Assembly: GCF_000429065.1 (NCBI RefSeq)
Contig: NZ_KE386844.1
Coordinates: forward strand, 62,001-126,000
Length of the DNA: 64,000 bases
Origin: Silanimonas lenta DSM 16282
Lineage (GTDB): Bacteria; Pseudomonadota; Gammaproteobacteria; Xanthomonadales; Xanthomonadaceae
Reading direction: 5' to 3'
Shown here in pieces: positions 8,511-17,253 of the stretch. The notes beneath the pieces were generated by a model. That model saw only the letters and a list, made by a program, of their open reading frames with translations, searched no databases and was not told where the DNA came from. Within the stretch, counting starts at the first letter, position 1. Every line of letters begins with the position of its first letter. Made by a program: the position numbers and the translations under genes.

Positions 8511-9602
8511 TCAGCGCCCCTTCGCGGGCTGGCCTTGGGCAAGTGACCCGAGTCGCTGCCCGATGCGCCAGGCCCGGAGCCAGGCGCCCTGGCGCCGCCA
8601 AGCCCGCAGCACCGCCGCCCCGCCGTCGGGGAAGCAGGCGGCCAGCACCTCGGCATGCAGGCGCTGCACCGGCGCCAGCGCCTCGGGCTCGGCCCGCCCG
8701 GAGAGCCGGCGCAGGCGCCGTGCCGCCGAGGCCAGGGTGCGCAGCACATAGGCATCGAGCGCGCCCCGGGCCGATGCCATCGCCGGCGTTGCCAGCCCGG
8801 CGTGCAGCTCGCGCAGGCCCAGCAGCAGGTCGCGCACCTTGGCCGGCGAGTCGCTGGCGAGGATGCTGCCGGCACGCTGCCGGTAGCCCACCCAGGGGCT
8901 GGCCACGTGGTGCCAGCGCCGCACCGCCCGCACCAGGGCCGGGATGGTGGGAATGTCCTCGAAATAGCGGCCTTCCGGGAACGGGGCCTGCTGCCAGACC
9001 GAGCGCCTGGCGATCTTCGACCAGGCATGCAGCTGGCCGCCGCCCAGCAGGCCGAAGGCGAGGCGCTCCGGGGCCGCCTCGCCGTCCACCGGGCCGCGGA
9101 AGGACGGAGTGTGGCGCTCGCGGCGGCGCAGCCGGTGGTGCAGGCGCGGGCGCTCGCGCAGCAGGGCGAAATCGCACATCACGAGGTCCGGGGCGGAATG
9201 CCGGACCACCGCCGCCAGCCCGGCGATGGCGCCGGGCAGCAGCACGTCGTCGGAATCGAGGAACCACACATAGTCGCCCCGGGCCGCCGCCAGCAGGGTG
9301 TTGCGCGCGGCGGCAAGGCCGCGGTTCTGCCCGTGGGCCAGCACCCGCAGCCCCCCGGGGTGGCGCGCCGCGTACTCCCGGGCGATGGCGCCACTGGCAT
9401 CGGGCGAGGCATCGTCCAGCACCAGCACCTCGATCCCGGGCTGGTACTGCGAGAGCACCGAGTCGAGGCAGGCGGGCAGCCAGGCCTCGACCCGGTAGGC
9501 CGGCACGAGCACGCTGAGCCAGGGCGAAGCGGGCGCCTGGGCGGGCGATTCGGGGCTCGGGAGCATCTCGGATGAGGATCGGCAGCCGGGGGGCGGCATC
9601 AT
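8511..9602 (-). CDS. Glycosyltransferase family 2 protein
   Basis: 363 residues. The GT-A nucleotide-diphospho-sugar domain is at about 20-230: LSVLVPAYRVEAWLP at the start, VLDDASPDAS, and the metal-binding DxD as FLDSDD. The C-terminal 110 residues are helical and Arg/Ala-rich without transmembrane helices. The start is taken at ATG 9602, overlapping the stop of the upstream gene (ATGATG junction); ATG 9599 is equally possible. It follows an ArnT-like glycosyltransferase in the def-fmt-rsmB operon and probably acts in decorating a surface glycan. Substrates are unknown. Confidence 0.85.
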   Translation of the reverse strand: MMPPPGCRSSSEMLPSPESPAQAPASPWLSVLVPAYRVEAWLPACLDSVLSQYQPGIEVLVLDDASPDASGAIAREYAARHPGGLRVLAHGQNRGLAAARNTLLAAARGDYVWFLDSDDVLLPGAIAGLAAVVRHSAPDLVMCDFALLRERPRLHHRLRRRERHTPSFRGPVDGEAAPERLAFGLLGGGQLHAWSKIARRSVWQQAPFPEGRYFEDIPTIPALVRAVRRWHHVASPWVGYRQRAGSILASDSPAKVRDLLLGLRELHAGLATPAMASARGALDAYVLRTLASAARRLRRLSGRAEPEALAPVQRLHAEVLAACFPDGGAAVLRAWRRQGAWLRAWRIGQRLGSLAQGQPAKGR

Positions 9603-11332
9603 TCCGGAGGCGCCTGCGGCACCGCAAGCACCGCCTCGTCGAGCGGGCAGGCGGCCACGCCCTCGGCCCGCACCAGCACCCAGGCCCGGCGGTTGCCACG
9701 GCCCACCGGCTCGCGCGCCGCCTCCGGCACGCAGGCGGGCACCGAGGCCGCCTCGGCGAACACCCGGCGTTCCGCCGGAGCCTCGCGCAGCCAGGCAATC
9801 GCCCGCAGCCACTGCCGCTCCCAGGGCGCGCGGAAGCCGAACTCGGCCACCGGCCCGCTGGCCTGCAGCAGGTTCTGCTCGCGCCAGGCCACCAGGCCCA
9901 GCGTGGTCTCGGGCCCGGCGCGCTCGCGCGCCGCCTGCATCACCGCCCGCGCCGAGTTCTCGTCGTCGAGCACCGGATGCACCACGAAGCCCCAGCCCAG
10001 CCACAGGCCGCCGAGCAGCACCGCCGGCGCCGCGAGCGGCGCCCGCCGCCTCGCTAGCAGCAGGGTGGCGAGGGTGAGCAGGCCCACCGCCACCAGCATG
10101 CCCCAGAGCCAGAGGGCCTCCGCCCCGAGGCCACGTTCGGCCAGCAGCCGGGCCTCGAAGCGCGGCTCGCCCAACAGCGCCCAGCCGCCGGCCAGGAGCA
10201 GCAGGACCGCGAGGCCCACGGCATAGGCGAGCAGCGCGCGGCGCGGCCCCGGGCGGCGCAGCAGGCCCTCGAGGAAGGGCGCGGCAGCCAGCGCGAAGGC
10301 CGGCAGGGCCGGCAGGATGTACATGTCGCGCTTGCCGGTGCTACCGGTGAAGAACAGCAGCACCAGCAGGCCCCAGGCCAGCGGCAGCCAGACCCGGGCC
10401 TCGCGCCCGCGCCAGGCGTCGCGCCAGGGCGCGAGCAGCCAGGGCCAGAGCAGGGCGAAGGGCGCCCAGAACAGCGCGATCACATAGGCGTAGTACCAGA
10501 CCGGCTCGTGGTGGTGCCAGGCATCGACGTAGCGCGTCACGGTCTGCCGGAACAGCAGCTCGTCGAGGTAGGCGCGGTGCGCCGGGTCGCCGTCGGTGAG
10601 GGCGAGCAAAAGCATCGGCAGGAACCAGAGCAGGATGGCGGCGAGGAAGCTGCCGGCCAGCGCCGCCCAGCGCCAGGCATCGCCCGGCGCCGCAGGCCGC
10701 AGGCCGCCCCAGCCGGCGCGGCGCATCAGGGCGAAGGGCAGCAGGGCGAAGAGCGGCAGGAAGCCCACGCCCTTCGCCACCACGCCAAGCCCGGCGGCGA
10801 AGCCGCCGAGCCAGGCCCAGCGCCAGGCCGGGCCGAGCAGCAGGTGGCGCAGCAGGCCATAGAGCGCCAGCGTGGTGAGCCCGACCAGCACGGGATCGAT
10901 CTGCGCCCGCTTGGCCTGGTAGACGAAGGCCGGCGCCACCAGCACCGCCGTGGCCGCGAGCAGGCCGGCGCGCGGGTTCCACAGGCGACGCCCGAGGTCG
11001 TAGGTCAGGCCCAGGGTGGCCATGGCGGCGAGCAGCGAGGGCAGCAGGAAGCTCCAGCGGATCGAGCCGGTGAGGGCCTGCCCCAGGGCGAGCAGCCAGA
11101 GGAAGAGCGGCGGCTTGTCGGGGTAGAGCTCGGCGCCGCGGCGCGGGAACCACCAGTCGCCGCTCTCCAGCATCTGCCGCGCCACCAGCACGAAGCGCGG
11201 CTCGTCGGCCGGCCAGGGATCGCGCAGGCCGAAGCCGGCCGCGATCACCAGGAAGGCGAGCGCGAAGAAGACCCAGGCCTCGCGGCGGTCTTGCGGCGAG
11301 AGGGCCGGGGAAGCGGGAAACGCCGGGGTCAT
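9599..11332 (-). CDS. ArnT/PMT-2 family membrane glycosyltransferase
   Basis: 577 residues with about 11-13 transmembrane helices. The first periplasmic loop has the PMT_2/ArnT signature DPWPADEPRFV, with the catalytic acidic residues, followed by WWFPR and YPDKPPLFLW, which match lipid A aminoarabinose transferase relatives. A C-terminal soluble part (about 450-577) is present. Such enzymes move a sugar from a polyprenyl-phosphate carrier to lipid A, protein or glycan in the periplasm. The start overlaps rsmB's stop (ATGA) and the stop overlaps the GT2 start. Calling it ArnT itself would be unsafe because no other arn gene is present. Confidence 0.85.
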   Translation of the reverse strand: MTPAFPASPALSPQDRREAWVFFALAFLVIAAGFGLRDPWPADEPRFVLVARQMLESGDWWFPRRGAELYPDKPPLFLWLLALGQALTGSIRWSFLLPSLLAAMATLGLTYDLGRRLWNPRAGLLAATAVLVAPAFVYQAKRAQIDPVLVGLTTLALYGLLRHLLLGPAWRWAWLGGFAAGLGVVAKGVGFLPLFALLPFALMRRAGWGGLRPAAPGDAWRWAALAGSFLAAILLWFLPMLLLALTDGDPAHRAYLDELLFRQTVTRYVDAWHHHEPVWYYAYVIALFWAPFALLWPWLLAPWRDAWRGREARVWLPLAWGLLVLLFFTGSTGKRDMYILPALPAFALAAAPFLEGLLRRPGPRRALLAYAVGLAVLLLLAGGWALLGEPRFEARLLAERGLGAEALWLWGMLVAVGLLTLATLLLARRRAPLAAPAVLLGGLWLGWGFVVHPVLDDENSARAVMQAARERAGPETTLGLVAWREQNLLQASGPVAEFGFRAPWERQWLRAIAWLREAPAERRVFAEAASVPACVPEAAREPVGRGNRRAWVLVRAEGVAACPLDEAVLAVPQAPPE

Positions 11333-12660
11333 GCGCGGGCCTCGCGTTCGATCAGGGCATAGAAGAAGCCATCGCCATCGTCCTCGCCGGGAAAGCGCTG
11401 GTGGCCGTGGCCGGTATCGAGGCCGAAGCGCGGCGGCAGCGGCCGCAGGCGCGCCGCGGGCGTGCGGGCGAGGAAGGCGGCCACCTGGCGGTCGTTCTCG
11501 TCGCGGAACACCGAGCAGGTGGCGTAGAGCAGGCGCCCGCCCGGGCGCAGCAGCGGGAACAGGGCATCGAGCAGGCGGGCCTGGGTGTCCCCCAGAGCCT
11601 CGAGATCGGTGGCGCGGCGGTGCAGGCGGATGTCCGGCTGGCGGCGCAGGATGCCGCTGGCCGAACAGGGGGCATCGAGCAGGATGGCATCGAAGGCGCG
11701 GCCGTCGTGCCAGGCCTCGGGCCGGGTGGCATCGGCGGTCCTCGCGGTGAAGCGCGCCGGCGAGGGCGCAAGGAAGTCCACCAGCGCGCGCACCCGCGCC
11801 AGCCGCGCCGCATCGACATCGAGGGCCAGCACCTCGCCCGCCGCGCCCACCGCGGAAAGCAGGCCCACGGTCTTGCCACCCGGCGCAGCGCAGGCATCCA
11901 GCACGCGGCTGCCCGGCGCGGGCGCCAGGGCCTCCACCGCCAGCTGGGCGGCGAGGTCCTGCACATGGAAGGCGCCCTCGGCATGGCCGGGCAGGCTGGC
12001 CGGATTGGCGCGCTCGCACAGGCGCAGGCTGTGCGCCGCGATGCCGGGCCGGGTGGCGATGCCGGCGGCGGCGAGGCGGGCCGCGAGCGCCTCGCGCGCC
12101 ACCCGCGGGGCATTGGCGCGCAGCCACAGCGGTGCTGGTCCCTCGCCCGCCGCCAGCAGGGCCTCCAGCCGCTCCGGCCAGTCGCGCTCCAGCCGGGCCA
12201 GCCACCACGCGGGGTAGCCGGCATCGGCGCGCGGATCGGCCGGCGGGGGCCAGGGCTCGCGGCTGGCGCGGCGCAGCAGGGCATTGAACAGGCCGGCGAG
12301 GCCCGGGCGGCCGAGCAGCTTCACCGCATCCACCGTGGCGCCCACCGCGGCATGCGCCGGCAGGCCGAGCGGATCGAGCTGGGCGAGGCCGAGGGCGAGC
12401 AGGCGCGCCGCCTCGCGGTCCTTCGCCGTGCGCATCGGCAGGGGCTTCGCCAGCCAGGCCGCGAGCACCCGGGCGTGCCGGGCCTGCTGGCGCAGGGCGG
12501 CGAACAGCATCGCCTCCAGCAGGGCGCGGTCGCGGGCATCGGCGATGCTCGGCAACACCTCGGCCAGCACCGCCTTCAGCGAGCGGCCCTCGTCGAGCAC
12601 GGCGCACAGGGCCCGCGCCGCCGTCACGCGCAGCCGGGCGCCGGCCGGCGCCACGCTCAT
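11329..12660 (-). CDS. rsmB: 16S rRNA (cytosine-967-C5)-methyltransferase RsmB
   Basis: 443 residues. The N-terminal NusB-like RNA-binding domain (about 1-140) is followed by an S-adenosylmethionine methyltransferase domain. Seen are the SAM motif [10 protein letters not shown], the DAPCSASG motif with one catalytic Cys, and the YATCSV motif with the nucleophile Cys. It methylates C967 of 16S rRNA. The ATG overlaps the fmt stop as ATGA, giving the conserved order def-fmt-rsmB. In many gammaproteobacteria trkA follows directly; here two glycosyltransferase genes follow instead. Confidence 0.95.
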   Translation of the reverse strand: MSVAPAGARLRVTAARALCAVLDEGRSLKAVLAEVLPSIADARDRALLEAMLFAALRQQARHARVLAAWLAKPLPMRTAKDREAARLLALGLAQLDPLGLPAHAAVGATVDAVKLLGRPGLAGLFNALLRRASREPWPPPADPRADAGYPAWWLARLERDWPERLEALLAAGEGPAPLWLRANAPRVAREALAARLAAAGIATRPGIAAHSLRLCERANPASLPGHAEGAFHVQDLAAQLAVEALAPAPGSRVLDACAAPGGKTVGLLSAVGAAGEVLALDVDAARLARVRALVDFLAPSPARFTARTADATRPEAWHDGRAFDAILLDAPCSASGILRRQPDIRLHRRATDLEALGDTQARLLDALFPLLRPGGRLLYATCSVFRDENDRQVAAFLARTPAARLRPLPPRFGLDTGHGHQRFPGEDDGDGFFYALIEREARA

Positions 12661-13604
12661 GCCGTCCTCAGCTGCGGGCGGGCATTGAGATAGTCGGCGG
12701 CCGCCATCGGCCGGCCGCCCTCGCGCTGCACCGTGGTCAGGCGCAGGGCGCCCTCGCCACAGCGCAGCACGAGGCCCTCGCGGTCTGCCGAGAGCAGGCT
12801 GCCCGGCGGCCTCCCCGTCCCGCCCAGGGCCGCCACCGCGGCCTCGTCCAGCGGGACGGCGGCATGCACCCGCAGGCGCTCGCCGGCCAGCTCGCACTCG
12901 GCCACCGGCCAGGGCTGGAAGGCCCGCAGCTTGCGCCAGAGCACCAGCGCCGGCTGGGTGAAATCGAGGCGCGCCTCGGCCTTCTCCAGCTTGCGCGCAT
13001 AGGTCACGCCCTCGGCCGGCTGCGGCATGGGCGGCAGCGGCTCGCCGCGGGCGAGGCGTTCCAAGCCGTCGGCTAACACCTCGCCGCCCAGCCGCGAGAG
13101 CCGGTCGTGCAGGCTGCCGCCGGTGTCGCCGTCCTCGATCGGGGTGCGCCGCCGGAGCAGCACCGGCCCGGTATCGAGGCCCTTCTCCATCTGCATCAAA
13201 TCGACCCCGGTCTCGGCGTCGCCGGCCTCCAGCGCGCGCTGGATCGGCGCCGCGCCGCGCCAACGCGGCAGCAGCGAGGCATGCACGTTCCAGCAGCCAT
13301 GGCGCGGGATGTCGAGCACCGCCTGCGGCAGGATCAGGCCATAGGCCACCACCACCAGCAGATCGGGCGCCAGCGCCCGCAGGGCCTCCTGCTCGGCGGC
13401 ATCGCGCAGGCTCGCCGGCTGCCGCACGGCAAGGCCGAGGGCGCGGGCGCGCTGCTTCACCGGCGATTCGGCGAGCCCGCGGCCGCGCCCCGCCGGGCGG
13501 TCGGGCTGGGTGTACACCGCCAGCACCTCGGCCCGCGCAACGAGCGCCTCGAGGCAGGGCAGGCCGAACTCGGGCGTGCCCGCGAACACCGCGCGCAAGG
13601 CCAT
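12657..13604 (-). CDS. fmt: Methionyl-tRNA formyltransferase
   Basis: 315 residues, the usual size. It transfers formyl from 10-formyl-tetrahydrofolate to initiator Met-tRNA. The N-terminal formyltransferase domain contains [10 protein letters not shown] and the tetrahydrofolate site ([18 protein letters not shown] region with Asn, His and the later Asp in 'GDTGG'). The C-terminal OB-like tRNA-binding domain (about 205-315) is complete. Its ATG lies in a TGATG overlap with the def stop, so def and fmt, which act on the same formyl group at opposite ends of initiation, are coupled. Confidence 0.96.
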   Translation of the reverse strand: MALRAVFAGTPEFGLPCLEALVARAEVLAVYTQPDRPAGRGRGLAESPVKQRARALGLAVRQPASLRDAAEQEALRALAPDLLVVVAYGLILPQAVLDIPRHGCWNVHASLLPRWRGAAPIQRALEAGDAETGVDLMQMEKGLDTGPVLLRRRTPIEDGDTGGSLHDRLSRLGGEVLADGLERLARGEPLPPMPQPAEGVTYARKLEKAEARLDFTQPALVLWRKLRAFQPWPVAECELAGERLRVHAAVPLDEAAVAALGGTGRPPGSLLSADREGLVLRCGEGALRLTTVQREGGRPMAAADYLNARPQLRTA

Positions 13605-14110
13605 CAGCCCTGCTCGACCTTCGCCAGCTTGGCCAGCTTCTTCATCGCCATCTCGCGCTTGAGCGGCGTGAGGTAATCGACGAAGACCTTGCCGTCGAGA
13701 TGGTCCATCTCGTGCTGCACGCACACCGCCTCGAGTCCCTCGGCGGTGAACTCGTAGGGCGCGCCGTCGCGGTCGAGGGCGCGCACCGTCACACGCTCGG
13801 CGCGCTTCACCTCGGCGAACACCGTGGGCACCGAGAGGCAGCCCTCCTTGCACACCTGGGTGCCGCTCGAGGCCACGATCTCCGGATTGATCAGCACCTT
13901 CTGCCGCGATTTGTCGTCTGACACGTCCATCACGATCAGGCGCAGGTGGCGGTCCACCTGGGTGGCGGCAAGCCCGATGCCCGGCTCGTGGTACATGGTC
14001 TCGAACATGTCGTCGATCAGGGCGCGGAGCTCGTCGTCCACCCGCTCGACGGGCTTGGCGACGGTGCGCAGGCGGGGGTCGGGGAAACGCAGGATGGGCA
14101 GCAGGGCCAT
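13604..14110 (-). CDS. def: Peptide deformylase
   Basis: 168 residues from ATG 14110 ([15 protein letters not shown]). An upstream in-frame start would add a 13-residue tail unlike the family and is rejected. Metal-site motifs are all present: [13 protein letters not shown] (Cys ligand) and HEMDH (two His ligands and catalytic Glu). It removes the N-formyl group from nascent proteins. It is first gene of the minus-strand operon def-fmt-rsmB-ArnT-like-GT2 and has a TACACT minus-10 upstream. Confidence 0.97.
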   Translation of the reverse strand: MALLPILRFPDPRLRTVAKPVERVDDELRALIDDMFETMYHEPGIGLAATQVDRHLRLIVMDVSDDKSRQKVLINPEIVASSGTQVCKEGCLSVPTVFAEVKRAERVTVRALDRDGAPYEFTAEGLEAVCVQHEMDHLDGKVFVDYLTPLKREMAMKKLAKLAKVEQG

Positions 14111-14155
14111 GGACACTCGCTTGGCAGAGCGCGGCCTCGCGGCCGCCACCGCGAC

Positions 14156-14161
14156 AGTGTA
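14156..14161 (-). promoter_or_regulatory. Minus-10 element of def operon
   Basis: TACACT on the minus strand in the context GCTACACTG, about 45 bases before the def ATG. The same context recurs before priA, polA and (as GTTACACT) rhlB. No good minus-35 is visible. Confidence 0.5.
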
Positions 14162-14242
14162 GCGGCCTGCCCCCGGGGCGCTGGCTGAATTGCCCGGCCG
14201 GCGGGATGGCGCGGCCCTTCCCGCGCGCCCGGACGGCCCCCG

Positions 14243-14273
14243 TTGCGCCGGCGTGAATGTTCTGGTCTATAGT
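14243..14273 (+). promoter_or_regulatory. Predicted promoter of LysM gene
   Basis: TATAGT (14268-14273) is a strong minus-10. The best minus-35 is TTGCGC (14243-14248), but the 19-base spacer is long. The ATG is at 14315 behind a CAGGGGG ribosome-binding site. Confidence 0.5.
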
Positions 14274-14314
14274 GACAAGTGTTAACCTTGCGGAAAATCA
14301 GGGGGATAGCGGCC

Positions 14315-15433
14315 ATGTTTAAACGGCTTTGTGCGGTGACCGCCGCCGCGCTGCTGACGATCGGAACGTACGCCGCCGCGGTCGAGATGCGGGAAGGGCA
14401 TCCATCGACCTACGTCGTGCAGCGCGGAGACACGCTCTGGGGCATCGCCGGCCGCTTCCTCTCGAAGCCCTGGCTGTGGCCGGAGATCTGGCAGGCCAAC
14501 CCGCAGATCGAGAATCCGCACCGCATCTTCCCCGGCGACGTGATCAGCCTTGCCTACCTCGATGGCAAGCCGGTGCTGAGCACCCAGCCCGGCCCGCGCA
14601 GCGAGCCTGCCATCACCACCATCCCGCTCTCCGACATCGAGCCCTTCCTGCGCCAGAGCCAGGTGGTCTCGAGCCTCGAGGGCCTGCCGCACGTGGTCAG
14701 CCTGGAGAGCGAGCGGCTGCGCGGCGCCGAGGGCCAGATGGCCTATGTGCGCGGCCTCTCCGGAGTGTCGGTGGGCGATACGGTGATGCTGGTGCGCCCC
14801 ACCCATCACTTCCGCCTGCCGGCCGAGCGCCGCCGTCTCAACACCATCCCCACCGAGCTCGACTTCCGCGGCGACGAGACCTACCGCGACGTGCGCAGCG
14901 CCTGGGGCCGCGACCTCGCCCGCGGCGAGAGCCTGGGCTATGAGCTCACCCGCCAGGGCCTGGGCCGGGTGACCCAGGTGCAGGGCGACGTCACCCTGGT
15001 GCTGCTGGTCGACAGCACCGCCGATGTGCGCGTGGGCGACCGCGTGGTGCCCGCCGAAGCCCAGCCCTACGACGACAGCTTCCTGCCGCAGGCGCCGGCC
15101 TCGGTGCCCGGGCATGCGGCGGTGCTGGCCATCGCCGATGCCGCGCTCGCCGGTGGTCCGAACAGCGTGGTGGCGCTCTCGGTGGGCAGCGCCGATGGCG
15201 TGCGCAACGGCACCGTGTTCTCCACCTGGCGGCCCGGCAGCGCCGTGCCGGACGATGCCCGGCACCGCAACCGCCTGCGCGCCGATGCCGACAAGGTGCA
15301 GCTGCCCGACGAGTTCACCGGCCGGCTGATGGTGTTCCGCACCTTCGAGCGCGTGAGCTACGCGCTGGTGATGGAGGGCATCCGCCCCATCACCGTGGGC
15401 GACCGGCTCAAGCATCCCGACGCGGTGCAGTAA
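14315..15433 (+). CDS. LysM peptidoglycan-binding domain protein
   Basis: 372 residues. The start is ATG 14315 (MFKRL), preceded at good distance by CAGGGGG; an earlier GTG at 14279 lies in the promoter. A signal peptide is followed by a LysM domain (about 36-85: YVVQRGDTLWGIAGRF, ENPHRIFPGDVI). The large C-terminal part is of the family found directly upstream of dprA in Xanthomonadales and Pseudomonas relatives. It is probably periplasmic or exported and peptidoglycan-bound. A terminator-like hairpin follows before dprA, yet gene order lysM-dprA-smg-topA is widely conserved. Confidence 0.9.
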   Translation: MFKRLCAVTAAALLTIGTYAAAVEMREGHPSTYVVQRGDTLWGIAGRFLSKPWLWPEIWQANPQIENPHRIFPGDVISLAYLDGKPVLSTQPGPRSEPAITTIPLSDIEPFLRQSQVVSSLEGLPHVVSLESERLRGAEGQMAYVRGLSGVSVGDTVMLVRPTHHFRLPAERRRLNTIPTELDFRGDETYRDVRSAWGRDLARGESLGYELTRQGLGRVTQVQGDVTLVLLVDSTADVRVGDRVVPAEAQPYDDSFLPQAPASVPGHAAVLAIADAALAGGPNSVVALSVGSADGVRNGTVFSTWRPGSAVPDDARHRNRLRADADKVQLPDEFTGRLMVFRTFERVSYALVMEGIRPITVGDRLKHPDAVQ

Positions 15434-15461
15434 GACCCCCGCGCGCAGGGATTTCCGATGC

Positions 15462-15481
15462 AGGGCGCCTTCGGGCGCCCT
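15462..15481 (+). terminator. Hairpin between LysM gene and dprA
   Basis: Perfect 8-bp stem AGGGCGCC / GGCGCCCT with a TTCG tetraloop, followed by CATCGTTTCT, a weak U tract. It lies 28 bases past the LysM stop and 15 bases before the dprA ATG, so it probably attenuates read-through rather than fully isolating dprA. Confidence 0.55.
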
Positions 15482-15496
15482 CATCGTTTCTGCGGC

Positions 15497-16693
15497 ATGG
15501 ACGCCCTCGACGCCTTCCTCCAGCTCCAGCATGCCGCCGGCAACGCCGCCTGGCTGCGCCAGGCCATCGACACCGCGGGCGGGCCGCTCGCTCTCGCCAG
15601 GCATCTCATGGGCGGCACGGCGGCCGACTGGCAGGCCGCCGGCGCTCCTGCCGCGCTGCGTGCCGCCGCGCTGGGCGCCGGGGCCCGGCAGGCCGCCGCC
15701 CTCGCCCGCGCCTGGCAGGCCGGCGGACCGGAGCGCCATCTCATCCCCTGGGGCGATGCTGCCTACCCCGGCCTGCTGCGCGAAGCGCCCTCGCCGCCCA
15801 GCCTGCTCTACGTCGAAGGGCAGGCAGAACGGCTCTGGTGGCCGCAGATCGCCGTGGTGGGCAGCCGCGCCCCGAGCCCGGCGGGCCGCGAGCGCGCGCA
15901 GCGCTGGGCCCGGGCCTTCGCCGAAGCGGGCTTCGTCGTCACCAGCGGGCTGGCCAACGGCATCGACGCCGCTGCGCACACCGCCTGCCTCGGGGCCCCG
16001 GGCAGCATCGCCGTCATCGGCACCGGGCCCGACCTCGCCTACCCGGCCGCGCACCGGCCGCTGCAGGCGGAGGTGGCCCGCGAGGGCTGCGTGGTGAGCG
16101 AACACCCGCCCGGCACGCGGGCGCGGGCCGCGCACTTCCCCTCGCGCAACCGGATCATCGCCGGGCTCTCGCTGGCCACCGTGGTGGTGGAGGCGGCGCT
16201 GCGCTCCGGCTCCCTGATCACCGCCCGGCTCGCCGCCGAGGCCGGGCGCGAGGTCTTCGCCCTGCCCGGCGCCCCGGAGAACCCCAAGGCCCGCGGCTGC
16301 CACCGCCTGATCCGTGAAGGCGCCACCCTGGCCGACGATCCCGCACAGGTGGTCGAGGCCCTGGCCGGCGCGGCGTGCCAGCTCGCCCCGGCCCTGGCCG
16401 CCCGGCTGGAGGCAGGAGACGGCCGCTCCCCGCCCCCGGCGGCCCTGCCCGCGGCGCAGGCGCCTGCCGGGTCGGCACTAGTCAGCGCAGAGGCCGGGCG
16501 GGTGCTGGCCGCACTGGACGGCGCCGGCGCCAGCCTCGAGGTCCTCGCCGCCCGCGCGGGATTGACGCCGGCCGCCCTCGCCCCCATCCTGCTCGACATG
16601 GAGTTGGAAGGTCGTCTCACGCAGCAGCACGGGGTGTACCTCCCCTGCGGCTCCGCCCCTCCCACACGCGCTGGGTCCCAGCGCAGGCGCTAG
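15497..16693 (+). CDS. dprA: DNA processing protein DprA (Smf)
   Basis: 398 residues. DprA loads RecA on incoming single-stranded DNA during natural transformation. A SAM-like N-terminal region is followed by the Rossmann-like DprA domain: VVGSRAPSPAGRE, TSGLANGIDAAAH, FPSRNRIIAGLS and SGSLITARLAAE are diagnostic. A C-terminal winged-helix (DML1-like) domain (about 330-390) ends in 'GRLTQQHGVYLP'. ATG 15497 is chosen because a more upstream ATG (15458) lies inside the hairpin described separately. smg follows after 6 bases. Confidence 0.95.
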   Translation: MDALDAFLQLQHAAGNAAWLRQAIDTAGGPLALARHLMGGTAADWQAAGAPAALRAAALGAGARQAAALARAWQAGGPERHLIPWGDAAYPGLLREAPSPPSLLYVEGQAERLWWPQIAVVGSRAPSPAGRERAQRWARAFAEAGFVVTSGLANGIDAAAHTACLGAPGSIAVIGTGPDLAYPAAHRPLQAEVAREGCVVSEHPPGTRARAAHFPSRNRIIAGLSLATVVVEAALRSGSLITARLAAEAGREVFALPGAPENPKARGCHRLIREGATLADDPAQVVEALAGAACQLAPALAARLEAGDGRSPPPAALPAAQAPAGSALVSAEAGRVLAALDGAGASLEVLAARAGLTPAALAPILLDMELEGRLTQQHGVYLPCGSAPPTRAGSQRRR

Positions 16694-16699
16694 GGTGTG

Positions 16700-17173
16700 A
16701 TGAAAGAATCGATCCTCGACGTACTGCTCTATCTCTTCGAACACTACTTCAACGACGAGGCCGACCTCGTCCGCGACCGCGACTCCCTCCAGGCCAGCCT
16801 GCTCGAGGCCGGCTTCAGCCCCGCCGAGATCCACAAGGCCTTCGAATGGCTCGACGAACTGGCCGAACAGCGGCCGGCGGTGGCCAATGCGCGCGTCGAT
16901 GGTCCGGTGCGGCTCTACACCGCGCCCGAGTACGCCAAGCTCGACGCCGAGGGCATCGGCTTCCTGATGTTCCTCGAGCAGAACGGCGTGCTCGGCCCCG
17001 AGCAGCGCGAGCTGGTGGTCGACCGGGCGATGGCGCTCGACCAGGACGAGATCGACCTCGATGACCTCAAGTGGGTGGTGCTGATGGTGCTCTTCAACCA
17101 GCCGGGGGCCGAGGCCGCCTATGCCTGGATGGAGAACCTGATGTTCGGCGAGGCGCCGCTGCCGACCCACTGA
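16700..17173 (+). CDS. smg: Smg protein (DUF494)
   Basis: 157 residues starting at ATG 16700; a GTG directly before it (16697) would add one residue. The opening [15 protein letters not shown] matches Smg/DUF494 proteins, a small acidic, helical cytoplasmic family coded between dprA and topA in most gammaproteobacteria. Its biochemical role is not established; links to DNA processing are by conserved neighbourhood. The ending [18 protein letters not shown] region is family-typical. No anomaly. Confidence 0.92.
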   Translation: MKESILDVLLYLFEHYFNDEADLVRDRDSLQASLLEAGFSPAEIHKAFEWLDELAEQRPAVANARVDGPVRLYTAPEYAKLDAEGIGFLMFLEQNGVLGPEQRELVVDRAMALDQDEIDLDDLKWVVLMVLFNQPGAEAAYAWMENLMFGEAPLPTH

Positions 17174-17253
17174 AGGACGGCGCCGCACCCCGTCGCCTCC
17201 CGCCCCCCGCGGCCCCTCCCGCGCTTCCCCCCTTCCTGCCAAGGATTCCAGGC

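Noticed and set aside
15458-15496. Upstream start for dprA
   Set aside because: The ATG at 15458 would make the terminator hairpin coding, and the added residues are not conserved.
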